Source: RGIG2206 sp045648425
GTDB lineage: Bacteria > Bacillota > Clostridia > Oscillospirales > Acutalibacteraceae
Direction of reading: 5' to 3'
Length of the DNA: 30,533 nt
NCBI GenBank assembly: GCA_045648425.1
Contig: JAZRNV010000035.1
Coordinates: 1 to 30,533, forward strand
A program made the position numbers and the translations under genes. Shown here piece by piece: positions 8,887 through 15,816 of the stretch; position 1 is the stretch's first letter; each line of letters starts with the position of its first letter. The notes under the pieces are model-generated. The model was not told the origin of the DNA. It ran no database searches and saw only the letters and a list, made by a program, of their open reading frames with translations.

Positions 8887-8921
8887 AAAATAATAAAGCG
8901 TAGATAATAATTTATCTACGC
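8887..8921 (-). terminator. Attenuator-like hairpin in the infC leader
   Basis: A perfect 10-bp AT-rich stem (8898-8907 with 8912-8921, loop TAAT) is followed on the minus strand by the T-rich run TTTATTATTTT, ending just before the infC ribosome site. It lies about 105 bases downstream of the predicted transcription start. This is the expected place of a premature terminator; the B. subtilis infC operon is controlled by L20-dependent leader termination. The upstream leader (about 8922-9025) also has inverted segments around GTGCA/TGCAC and GTTAA/TTAAC that could form the alternative fold. I cannot confirm an L20-leader match without a covariance search. Confidence 0.6.
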
Positions 8922-9031
8922 ATAATAACACAAAAAGGCACAATTAAGCCGTTAACTTTGTGATATTAACCCGTGCACATTGCACACAAGGTGAGATAAA
9001 TTACAAACTATCTGCTTTGTTTTACCTGTCA

Positions 9032-9059
9032 ATTATATCATCAAAAAACGATTTGTCAA
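9032..9059 (-). promoter_or_regulatory. Consensus sigma-A promoter for infC-rpmI-rplT
   Basis: On the minus strand there is a perfect TTGACA (9054-9059), a 16-base spacer and a perfect TATAAT (9032-9037) preceded by an extended -10 TGA. Transcription should start near 9025, giving a leader of about 155 bases before the infC start. The -35 box begins 11 bases after the upstream araC-type gene's stop codon, and no terminator separates the two, so some read-through from that gene is possible. Confidence 0.85.
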
Positions 9060-9069
9060 GTGTTTTTTA

Positions 9070-9906
9070 TCATAAAAGTCCATCAGAAGTATTGTTTGCT
9101 CTGAATTTGCTTGGGGTTACACCGCAATACTTCTTAAAAACTGATATAAAATACGAAGAGCTGTCAAATCCGCACATTTGTGAAATTTCTAATATAGATA
9201 ACGAAGTTATAAGTAAATAATCGGTTGCTTTATCGATGCGTATTTTCAAAAGATACTCTAATGGCGTTTTATGCATAATTTGTTTGAATATTCTATGCAA
9301 ATAATTTGGATGCAAACCAACCTCTTTTGAAACATCCTCAAGTGATATGTGATTCATATAATTTTCTTCTAAAAATTTTGCAGCTTTATAAACAGATCTA
9401 ACTTTTTCGCTAGTATGATGTGATGCTTTAGATTTTTGTGAATCATAATAAAATAAACAAAGAAGTTCTAATAACGAATGATACAAAACCAATTCAGAGC
9501 AACGTTCATTCGATAAGTAACTTGTTATAATATCTTTATACAATCGTTCGGCGACGTTATAATCTGTACACGTCAAACTGCTGGGCATTTGGCTTAACGT
9601 GTTAATTTCATTGTGATCATAACTAAAATACAACACATAAGCATCACCGTATTTTTTACTATACACCGTTTGCCCCGGCCTTAAAAATCTTACAACTCCC
9701 CTTTTAATATCATACTTAATTCCGTCAACAACAAAATAGCCGCCGTCTTCTGTAAAAAGAATAACTTCATAGCATTTAGTTATTCTTGGTAGAGTTAAGC
9801 CGGTTTTGATATCAAAGGCAGTCATGTTTTCACTTTTTAGCAGTGCTGCGCGCTCAATGTTAACCGATAAAAACGTGTTTTTGAAGTTTAAAGCAGACAA
9901 AATCAT
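9070..9906 (-). CDS. AraC-family transcriptional regulator (paralogue of the one at 25.4 kb)
   Basis: A 278-residue one-component regulator. The N-terminal half is cupin-like and presumably binds ligand (YEVILFTEDGGYFVVDG, then VRFLRPGQTVYSKKYGDAYV). The C-terminal 100 residues form the double HTH domain: HISLEDVSKEVGLHPNYLHR, FKQIMHKTPLEYLLKIRIDKA and the second motif ILEISQMCGFDSSSYFISVF with GVTPSKFR. The regulator at 25370-26149 shares the DGGYxVxxGxKYxIxxG pattern and the VYSxK stretch, so the two are paralogues. It is divergent from the RraA-like gene and is the likely regulator of the repeats between them. ATG at 9906 is used; a GTG directly precedes it. The ribosome site is poorly spaced, so a slightly different start is possible. 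Confidence 0.9.
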   Translation of the reverse strand: MILSALNFKNTFLSVNIERAALLKSENMTAFDIKTGLTLPRITKCYEVILFTEDGGYFVVDGIKYDIKRGVVRFLRPGQTVYSKKYGDAYVLYFSYDHNEINTLSQMPSSLTCTDYNVAERLYKDIITSYLSNERCSELVLYHSLLELLCLFYYDSQKSKASHHTSEKVRSVYKAAKFLEENYMNHISLEDVSKEVGLHPNYLHRIFKQIMHKTPLEYLLKIRIDKATDYLLITSLSILEISQMCGFDSSSYFISVFKKYCGVTPSKFRANNTSDGLL

Positions 9907-9931
9907 CACCTAGGTTAAGAAATTAATATAA

Positions 9932-9967
9932 TTAGTTAATATTTTCGATTGAATTGGTTAATATTCT
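9932..9967 (+). promoter_or_regulatory. Tandem direct repeats, probable AraC-type operator
   Basis: Two copies of TTRGTTAATATTYT lie at 9932-9945 and 9954-9967, exactly 22 bp apart, so on the same face of the helix. This is the arrangement seen for AraC-family half-sites. The second copy overlaps the -35/spacer of the rightward promoter and the -10 of the leftward one, which would allow activation of the RraA-like gene and autorepression of the regulator. The repeat is seen directly; the protein that binds it is inferred. Confidence 0.65.
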
Positions 9968-9977
9968 ATCATATAAT
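9949..9977 (+). promoter_or_regulatory. Promoter of the RraA-like gene
   Basis: TTGAAT (9949-9954), a 17-base spacer and TATAAT (9972-9977) give a predicted start near 9984, about 27 bases before the ATG. The -35 box overlaps the start of the proximal operator repeat. Confidence 0.7.
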
Positions 9978-9991
9978 TGCACATAAGTCAA
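9963..9991 (-). promoter_or_regulatory. Promoter of the divergent araC-type gene
   Basis: On the minus strand, TTGACT (9986-9991), a 17-base spacer and TAGAAT (9963-9968) with an extended -10 TGA. It overlaps the rightward promoter, so the two polymerases would compete, and its -10 lies inside the proximal direct repeat. Confidence 0.7.
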
Positions 9992-10010
9992 ACAGAAAGG
10001 ACTGCTAATT

Positions 10011-10925
10011 ATGCATTTTAATGACAGAGACGAAATTATAGCGTTGACTCCCCTTTGGAAAGGTGAAAGATTGCCTGACGGCAGACCGAAGGTCGAGGAT
10101 AAGTATCTTGATGCTTTGCAAGGAATGACACTTGAAGAGGTTTGGAAGCCCATTTATGTGTTAGGATATGAAAATCAATTTGTAGGCGGTGGTGAAAATC
10201 CTATGCACGCCTTGCACGATGATGGTCGTAAACTAATCGGTCGCGCAGTAACTTGTAGCTTCTGCCCTACTCGCCCTGATTTGCATGAAGTAATGTTTGC
10301 CAAGGGTGCTGAAGAAGGAAGAAAAGGAAATTATAATCAATGGGTCATCGATTCCCTTGTAGAGCGTGACGTTGTAGTTGCAGATATGTATGATAAGATT
10401 TATAAAGGCACTTTTCTTGGCGGAAATCTTACCACGGCAATCAAAACCAAAACCAAGACCGGCGGAGCTGTTATTTGGGGCGGTATAAGAGACGTTGAGC
10501 AAATGAAAAAGGTTGAGGATGTTCAGGTGTATTATCGCGGAATTGATCCTACACCTATTCGAGAGTTTATTATGACCGGATTTAACTCTGTAACTAATTT
10601 TGGCGGTGCAGTTTGCTTACCCGGTGATGTTGTTTTTGGCGCAGGTGGAGGCGTGCTGTTTATACCGAGTCATCTGGTGGCAGACGTTGTTGAAGGCGCT
10701 GCAAAGACTCACGTTAAGGATGATTTCGGGTTTGAAATGATAGCTCAAAACAAATTTACCACTGCTCAAATTGACCGAAACACCTGGACGGTTGAAATGC
10801 TTGATATGCTCCTTGAATGGATTAAAACTGACCCCAGAGGTGAGGAATATCGTGATCTTGACTGGTCAAAAGAGTATGATTTAGCTATAAACGGTGATCC
10901 CAACGATACACAGACAGCTCTTTAA
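10011..10925 (+). CDS. RraA-like family protein (putative 2-oxoacid aldolase/decarboxylase)
   Basis: A 304-residue member of the RraA / 4-hydroxy-4-methyl-2-oxoglutarate aldolase fold. Recognisable segments are LIGRAVTC (76-83), FLGGNLTTAIK (135-145), GGAVIWGGIRDVEQMKKV with the family Arg-Asp pair at 160-161, VYYRGIDPTPI and PGDVVFGAGGGVLFIP (204-219). Characterised relatives are Mg-dependent aldolases or oxaloacetate decarboxylases, while E. coli RraA itself inhibits RNase E. At 304 residues it is much longer than classic RraA (about 160), with extra N- and C-terminal segments. The Asp common in the PGD...D.DGV loop is replaced by AGGG. It starts at the ATG after AAAGGA and is divergent from an AraC regulator, so a substrate-induced catabolic role is likely. 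The substrate is unknown. Confidence 0.8.
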   Translation: MHFNDRDEIIALTPLWKGERLPDGRPKVEDKYLDALQGMTLEEVWKPIYVLGYENQFVGGGENPMHALHDDGRKLIGRAVTCSFCPTRPDLHEVMFAKGAEEGRKGNYNQWVIDSLVERDVVVADMYDKIYKGTFLGGNLTTAIKTKTKTGGAVIWGGIRDVEQMKKVEDVQVYYRGIDPTPIREFIMTGFNSVTNFGGAVCLPGDVVFGAGGGVLFIPSHLVADVVEGAAKTHVKDDFGFEMIAQNKFTTAQIDRNTWTVEMLDMLLEWIKTDPRGEEYRDLDWSKEYDLAINGDPNDTQTAL

Positions 10926-10962
10926 AATAAGACTTATTACATATAATTTTGGTAAAAAGATA

Positions 10963-10991
10963 TTGACATATCTTTAAAGCTAAAATATAAT
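10963..10991 (+). promoter_or_regulatory. Consensus sigma-A promoter for glnN
   Basis: A perfect TTGACA (10963-10968), a 17-base spacer and a perfect TATAAT (10986-10991). The predicted start near 10998 gives a leader of about 75 bases that contains the 11-bp hairpin at 11011-11038. Confidence 0.85.
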
Positions 10992-11010
10992 TAAATATCG
11001 CCACAGATAA

Positions 11011-11038
11011 CGGTGCTGCGATGAATTTCGCAGCACCG
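11011..11038 (+). promoter_or_regulatory. 11-bp leader hairpin upstream of glnN
   Basis: A perfect inverted repeat (11011-11021 with 11028-11038, six-base loop) is followed by the T-rich but interrupted ATTATTTGTTATT. Because it lies downstream of the consensus promoter, it would form in the 5' leader of the glnN mRNA, about 12 bases from the start site, and could act as an attenuator, an RNA stabiliser or a protein site. It could also simply terminate transcripts arriving from the RraA-like gene. Confidence 0.6.
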
Positions 11039-11074
11039 ATTATTTGTTATTACAGTTCTAAGGTGGTTGTTACA

Positions 11075-13159
11075 GTGATTAATGTTCCTGAGATATTCAG
11101 CAGTCTCGTCTTTAACGACGCTGTTATGGAGGACAAGCTCCCCCGTGAAACCTATAAGGTTGTCAAAAAGACTATAGAAAAAGGCATACCTCTTGACCCT
11201 GCTGCTGCAGCTGTTGTTGCAAACGCAATGAAGGATTGGGCTATTTCAAAGGGTGCAACACATTATACTCATTGGTTTCAACCGCTTACAGGAATAACTG
11301 CCGAAAAGCACGATAGCTTTATAACCCCTGTAAAAAACGGCGTTATTATGGATTTAACAGGTAAAGAGCTTATAAAAGGCGAACCCGATGCCTCCAGTTT
11401 TCCCTCAGGCGGCCTTCGTGCCACTTTTGAAGCTCGAGGATATACAGCGTGGGATCCTACTTCTTTTGCATTTATAAAAGATGGTGTTTTATGCATTCCT
11501 ACCGCTTTTTGCTCTTATGGCGGTGAAGCACTTGATAAAAAGACTCCTATGCTTAGATCTATGGATGCGCTCAATACTCAGGCATTGCGTGTTCTTAATT
11601 TGTTTGGCAACAATTCTGTTGCTCGTGTTGTAGCAACTGTTGGCCCGGAGCAAGAATATTTTCTAATTGATAAAAAGCTCTATGAACAGAGAAAAGATTT
11701 GATTTTTACAGGAAGAACCCTGTTTGGAGCAAATCCTCCCAAAGGCCAAGAGCTTGAAGATCATTACTTTGGCGCAATTAAACCACGCGTTGCAGCTTTT
11801 ATGGCTGAACTGGATGAGGAATTATGGAAGCTTGGCATTTTTGCAAAAACCAAGCACAACGAGGCAGCACCGGCACAGCACGAGCTTGCTCCTATTTTTA
11901 CCTCAATGAATATTGCAACTGACCATAATCAGCTTACTATGGAGACTATGAAAAAGGTAGCTCAGCGTCATGGTCTTGTGTGCTTATTGCACGAAAAGCC
12001 CTTTGAAGGAGTTAACGGAAGCGGTAAGCACAATAACTGGTCTTTGTCTACCGATACCGGTAAAAACTTGTTGGATCCCGGCAAGACTCCTTCTGAAAAC
12101 GCACAGTTTTTACTTTTCTTAGCTGCTGTAATTAAGGCAGTCGATGAATTTGCCCCTCTTATGCGTTGCTCTATCGCCAGTGCAGGTAATGACCACAGAT
12201 TGGGTGCAAACGAGGCACCGCCCGCCATTGTTTCAATGTTTTTGGGTGATGAGCTGACAGAGATTTTGGATTGTATTGTCAACGATGTTCATTTTGAGGC
12301 ACATAAATCTCACAAAATGAAGTTAGGCCTTGACATTATACCTACTTTCCCTAAAGATAACACTGATAGAAACCGTACCTCTCCCTTTGCTTTTACCGGA
12401 AATAAATTTGAATTCAGAATGTTGGGTTCGGCAGCATCTATTGCCGATACAAACACTATTATAAACACCATTGTTGCCGAAGAATTAAAGCAATTTGCTG
12501 ATATTCTTGAAGGCGCTGAGGACTTTACCGTTGCGCTTAATAATCTCATTAAAGATACCGTTAAAAATCACAGTCGCGTAATTTTTAACGGCGACGGATA
12601 TTCTGCAGAATGGGAGCAAGAAGCAGAGCGCAGAGGTTTACCCAACCTCAGAACAAGCGTTGATTGCTTGCCTTATATGGTGAAACCCGAATATGTTAAG
12701 GTTTTTGAAGAGCATAAGGTGTTTTCTGAAACAGAGCTAAAATCAAGACTTGATATTGAACTTGAGACATATTCAAAGGTTATCAATATTGAAGCACTTA
12801 CTTCTATCAGTATGATAAAGCAAGAAATAATTCCTGCAGTAATCGAGTATATAAAAGATGTTTCTTCGGCGACCTCAAATCTTCTTGCCGTCGGTGGAAT
12901 AGACTGTATGTTTGAAAAGAATCTTCTCGCTAAACTTAATGGCTTGGTTAGCGAATTAAGCCGCAATTGTGATATTCTAAGTGAAGCGGAAGAAGATGCC
13001 GCAATTTGTGCTTGTCATATTGAAAAAGCCGGCAAATTTAAGGATTTGGTTATTCCTGCAATGAATAAGTGCAGAAGCATAGCAGATGAATTAGAAACTC
13101 TGGTTGGCAAAAAGTATTGGCCCTTCCCCACTTACAGCGATCTTTTGTTTAAAGTATAA
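11075..13159 (+). CDS. glnN: Type III glutamine synthetase
   Basis: ATP-dependent synthesis of glutamine from glutamate and ammonium; type III enzymes are large dodecamers found in Bacteroidetes, Clostridia and cyanobacteria. The 694-residue product matches the GS III length. Motifs include VFNDAVMEDKLPRETYK at the N-terminus, FPSGGLRATFEARGYTAWDP, VGPEQEYFLID, KHNEAAPAQHELAPIF, VNGSGKHNNWSLSTDTG, RLGANEAPPAIVS and NRTSPFAFTGNKFEFRMLGS. I place the start at GTG 11075: AAGGTGG lies eight bases upstream and the protein then begins INVPEIFSSLVFND. The in-frame ATG at 11021 lies inside the leader hairpin and has no ribosome site. It is followed 23 bases later by the UPF0371 gene, probably in the same transcript. 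Confidence 0.96.
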   Translation: MINVPEIFSSLVFNDAVMEDKLPRETYKVVKKTIEKGIPLDPAAAAVVANAMKDWAISKGATHYTHWFQPLTGITAEKHDSFITPVKNGVIMDLTGKELIKGEPDASSFPSGGLRATFEARGYTAWDPTSFAFIKDGVLCIPTAFCSYGGEALDKKTPMLRSMDALNTQALRVLNLFGNNSVARVVATVGPEQEYFLIDKKLYEQRKDLIFTGRTLFGANPPKGQELEDHYFGAIKPRVAAFMAELDEELWKLGIFAKTKHNEAAPAQHELAPIFTSMNIATDHNQLTMETMKKVAQRHGLVCLLHEKPFEGVNGSGKHNNWSLSTDTGKNLLDPGKTPSENAQFLLFLAAVIKAVDEFAPLMRCSIASAGNDHRLGANEAPPAIVSMFLGDELTEILDCIVNDVHFEAHKSHKMKLGLDIIPTFPKDNTDRNRTSPFAFTGNKFEFRMLGSAASIADTNTIINTIVAEELKQFADILEGAEDFTVALNNLIKDTVKNHSRVIFNGDGYSAEWEQEAERRGLPNLRTSVDCLPYMVKPEYVKVFEEHKVFSETELKSRLDIELETYSKVINIEALTSISMIKQEIIPAVIEYIKDVSSATSNLLAVGGIDCMFEKNLLAKLNGLVSELSRNCDILSEAEEDAAICACHIEKAGKFKDLVIPAMNKCRSIADELETLVGKKYWPFPTYSDLLFKV

Positions 13160-13182
13160 TTGATATATTGGTGGTAAAGATA

Positions 13183-14661
13183 ATGAGTAAAATCGGATTT
13201 GATAACGAAAAATACTTAAATTTGCAATCACAACATATTCAAGAGCGTATAAACAAGTTTGACGGCAAGCTTTATTTGGAACTTGGCGGTAAGCTGTTTG
13301 ATGATTATCACGCATCAAGAGTGTTGCCGGGTTTTCAGCCCGACAGTAAGATTAAAATGCTGCTTCAGCTTAAAGATTGTGCCGAAATTGTTATCGTCAT
13401 TAATGCCTGCGATATTGAAAAGAATAAAATTCGAAGTGATTTGGGCATATCATATGATGTAGACGTGGTCAGACTCATAGACGCTTTCAGAGGTATGGGG
13501 CTTTTTGTCAGCAGTGTTGTAATGACCCAGTATGCAGGTCAATTTGCTGCTGATGTATTTAAAAAGAAACTTACAAATCTTGGTGTTAATGTATATTCTC
13601 ACTATCCTATCGTAGGTTATCCTAATAACATTCCGCTTATTGTAAGCGAAAACGGGTACGGTAGAAATGAATATATTGAAACCACTAAACCGTTGGTAAT
13701 TGTTACTGCGCCCGGTCCCGGAAGCGGCAAGCTTGCCACCTGCTTATCTCAGCTTTATCACGAGCATATGCGCGGCATTACTGCAGGATATGCAAAATTT
13801 GAAACCTTCCCTATATGGAACCTTCCTTTAAAGCATCCTGTTAACTTGGCGTATGAAGCTGCTACGGCCGATCTTAACGACCTTAATATGATTGACCCGT
13901 TTCATCTTGAAGCTTACGGCGAAACAACTGTAAATTACAACCGTGATGTTGAAGCATTTCCTTTGCTTAAAGCTATGCTTGAGAAAATTTTGGGCAAAAG
14001 CCCATACAACTCCCCCACCGATATGGGTGTAAATATGGTTGGCAACTGTATTGTGGACGATGAGGTTGTAAGAGAAGCAGCTAAAGCAGAAATAATCAGA
14101 AGATTTTATAAAATCAGTTGCGACAAGGTTTTAGGTACGGTTAATGAAAGTGCAGTAACTAAAGTTAAATCTATTATGCAGCAGACAGGACTTTTTGTTT
14201 CAGACAGAATTGTTGTAAAGCCGGCTCTTGATAAAGCTAAAATGGCAGGCGCACACGCTGTTGCCATTGAGCTTGATGACGGAACTGTTGTTACCGGCAA
14301 AAGCACAGCGCTGCTTGGTTCTGTTTCTGCAGCACTGCTTAATGCTATGAAGGCAATGGCAGGAATTGATGACGAGGTTCCCCTTATAGCTCAAACCTTT
14401 ATTGAACCTATTGTCAAGCTTAAGCGAGACACCTTCAGATCATATACATCTCACCTCAACTCAAACGAAATGCTTATTGCACTTTCGAGCAGTGCTTCGG
14501 TAAATCCACAAGCAGAAAAGGCGCTTTCACAAATTTATCGTTTGAGAGGAATGGAACTTCATTCATCAGTAATGCTGTGTGCTGAAGACGAAAAGGTGCT
14601 TAAGAAGTTAGGTGTTAATTACACCTGCGAACCCATCAGAAGAGACAATAACGCTTTTTAA
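13183..14661 (+). CDS. UPF0371 (DUF1846) family protein
   Basis: A 492-residue conserved protein of unknown function found in Firmicutes and a few other groups. The family is recognised from the opening KIGFDNEKYLNLQSQHI, LYLELGGKLFDDYHASRVLPG, VTAPGPGSGKLATCLSQLYH, IWNLPLKHPVNLAYEAATADL, YNSPTDMGVNMVGNCI and DDGTVVTGKSTALLG. The TAPGPGSGK segment looks like a phosphate-binding loop, so nucleotide binding is plausible but not shown. The ATG at 13183 is chosen because GGTGG lies eight bases upstream; a TTG five codons earlier overlaps that site. It lies 23 bases behind glnN and before a strong terminator, which suggests a functional link to nitrogen or glutamine metabolism. Confidence 0.9.
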   Translation: MSKIGFDNEKYLNLQSQHIQERINKFDGKLYLELGGKLFDDYHASRVLPGFQPDSKIKMLLQLKDCAEIVIVINACDIEKNKIRSDLGISYDVDVVRLIDAFRGMGLFVSSVVMTQYAGQFAADVFKKKLTNLGVNVYSHYPIVGYPNNIPLIVSENGYGRNEYIETTKPLVIVTAPGPGSGKLATCLSQLYHEHMRGITAGYAKFETFPIWNLPLKHPVNLAYEAATADLNDLNMIDPFHLEAYGETTVNYNRDVEAFPLLKAMLEKILGKSPYNSPTDMGVNMVGNCIVDDEVVREAAKAEIIRRFYKISCDKVLGTVNESAVTKVKSIMQQTGLFVSDRIVVKPALDKAKMAGAHAVAIELDDGTVVTGKSTALLGSVSAALLNAMKAMAGIDDEVPLIAQTFIEPIVKLKRDTFRSYTSHLNSNEMLIALSSSASVNPQAEKALSQIYRLRGMELHSSVMLCAEDEKVLKKLGVNYTCEPIRRDNNAF

Positions 14662-14663
14662 AT

Positions 14664-14697
14664 AAAAAAATGAACGGCACAAGCCGTTCATTTTTTT
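14664..14697. terminator. Bidirectional terminator between UPF0371 and membrane-protein genes
   Basis: A stem of about 15 bp (14664-14678 with 14683-14697, loop ACAA) with A7 on one side and T7 on the other works on both strands. It serves the converging transcripts: the plus-strand UPF0371 gene ends three bases before it, and the TGA of the minus-strand membrane protein lies inside the stem at 14688-14690. Confidence 0.92.
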
Positions 14698-15233
14698 ATT
14701 ATCTTATTAATCTTGCTGTGGAATTTTAAATAATATAGATTCATTATACCGTTAAATGCAAAGTCGTAAACCAAGAAAGCTATGTTGGCTAAAATCAAAA
14801 CTGCTAAAACGGTGTATTCACCTAAGAAAGAAACATCTTCAAAGGGTATAAAATTAAGCTTATCAAGAATAAAATATATTGATATTATTGAGGAATTAAA
14901 CGTTATGAATTTAATAATATAAGCTAATATTTTGTTGAGTTTTTCTATCCATATTTTAATTATGGGATAATACCCCAAAAACACTATGAATGTGACAGCG
15001 CACTCGTTTCCGCCCAACAGCAGCCCTAATATTGACACAACTATATAAGAAGCAAAAGCCCATCTTTTGCCCGATTCGATTACAACTACACCAATAAACA
15101 AGCCGCAAAGTGCACTGACAGCATAATCGGTAAATGAAATGAATCTGCACAGCAGCATCAAAACAATGCATACTGAAGAAATTATTGCAGAAAAGGATAC
15201 GTTGGCTATTTTTTGTTTATCAGCAGCACGCAA
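14688..15233 (-). CDS. Small integral membrane protein, unknown function
   Basis: A hydrophobic protein of 181 residues with about six membrane segments, for example IISSVCIVLMLLCRFI, AVSALCGLFIGVVVI, SYIVVSILGLLLG, TFIVFLGYYPIIKIW, FITFNSSIISIYFI and LAVLILANIAFLVYDF, and a basic C-terminus ending NKIIKK. Size and topology resemble S-components of ECF transporters, but I see no specific signature. The open frame extends up to 15353; I prefer TTG at 15233 because GGGTGGC is seven bases upstream and the longer forms would start deep inside the J-protein gene. The start overlaps the J-protein stop by 14 bases, so translation is probably coupled. It is the last gene of the uvrB operon as arranged here. 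I do not recognise the family. Confidence 0.7.
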   Translation of the reverse strand: MRAADKQKIANVSFSAIISSVCIVLMLLCRFISFTDYAVSALCGLFIGVVVIESGKRWAFASYIVVSILGLLLGGNECAVTFIVFLGYYPIIKIWIEKLNKILAYIIKFITFNSSIISIYFILDKLNFIPFEDVSFLGEYTVLAVLILANIAFLVYDFAFNGIMNLYYLKFHSKINKIIKK

Positions 15234-15816
15234 TACAATCGCCACCCATACATTCACAGCAGGTATCTGCACACCAAAGCCCCATACAAATATCGCAAGA
15301 GTCACATCCGCCTGAGCCGTTTGAACGATAAGGATTTCTGCCGCTTCTGGCATATTGAATCTGGTTTAAAGCTGCTCTGTATTCGCCGTTGGAGGGGTCC
15401 ATTCTGCATGCTGTGGCAAAATTGGTATATGCATTTTCAAACCATCCGCGTTTATACTGAACGCTTCCGTTAAGAAAATACCATTCTGCATCGCGCTGAC
15501 TAATTTCAACAGAGTCAAGCATTCGCTGTGCCTCATCGAGACGGTTTTGGTTAATCATCGTTCTTATATCTGAAAAGTGTGTGCTTTTATAAGAAGAATA
15601 ACCGCCGGATGCTGAGTCCTTACCCATTCTGCGAGCTTCCATTATTGAATCGTATGCCTCGTTAATTTCTTTCATTTTCTCTTCGGCAATATCGGAGAGA
15701 GGATTATTTACATAATTGTCAGGATGATACTTACGTGCAAGATTTCTGTATGCAGTTTTAATTTCCTCATCTGTTGCGTTTCTTTTAATACCTAAAACCT
15801 CATACGGATCTTTCAT
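15220..15816 (-). CDS. J-domain protein with TPR-like middle and Cys-rich tail
   Basis: The 198-residue protein has an N-terminal J domain (residues 1-70) with the HPD motif in ARKYHPDNY, the element that stimulates Hsp70 ATPase. A middle region (about 85-160) looks like one or two TPR helical pairs (DEAQRMLDSVE, AEWYFLNGSVQYKRGWFENA, ACRMDPSNGEY). The C-terminus is Gly/Ser-rich and then holds ten cysteines in under 30 residues (CDSCDICMGLWC, then ADTCCECMGGDCIACC), suggesting metal binding or lipidation. It is not a canonical DnaJ: the G/F and CxxCxGxG zinc regions are absent. The ATG overlaps the DUF5685-like stop as ATGA and is preceded by AAGGAGG, so the two proteins should be co-produced. 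Its client is unknown. Confidence 0.88.
   Translation of the reverse strand: MKDPYEVLGIKRNATDEEIKTAYRNLARKYHPDNYVNNPLSDIAEEKMKEINEAYDSIMEARRMGKDSASGGYSSYKSTHFSDIRTMINQNRLDEAQRMLDSVEISQRDAEWYFLNGSVQYKRGWFENAYTNFATACRMDPSNGEYRAALNQIQYARSGRNPYRSNGSGGCDSCDICMGLWCADTCCECMGGDCIACC

Noticed and set aside
11011..11038. ANTAR-type antitermination hairpin upstream of glnN
   Set aside because: The six-base loop reads TGAATT and lacks the A1/G4 pattern expected for ANTAR target loops; a second hairpin is not evident.
11021..11074. N-terminal extension of glutamine synthetase from the ATG at 11021
   Set aside because: This ATG lies within the leader hairpin and lacks a ribosome site; the GTG at 11075 has AAGGTGG at eight bases and gives the family N-terminus.
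15234..15353. Longer form of the small membrane protein reading back into the J-protein gene
   Set aside because: The extension is another frame of the J-protein's Cys-rich coding region and has no good start; a ribosome site fits the TTG at 15233.
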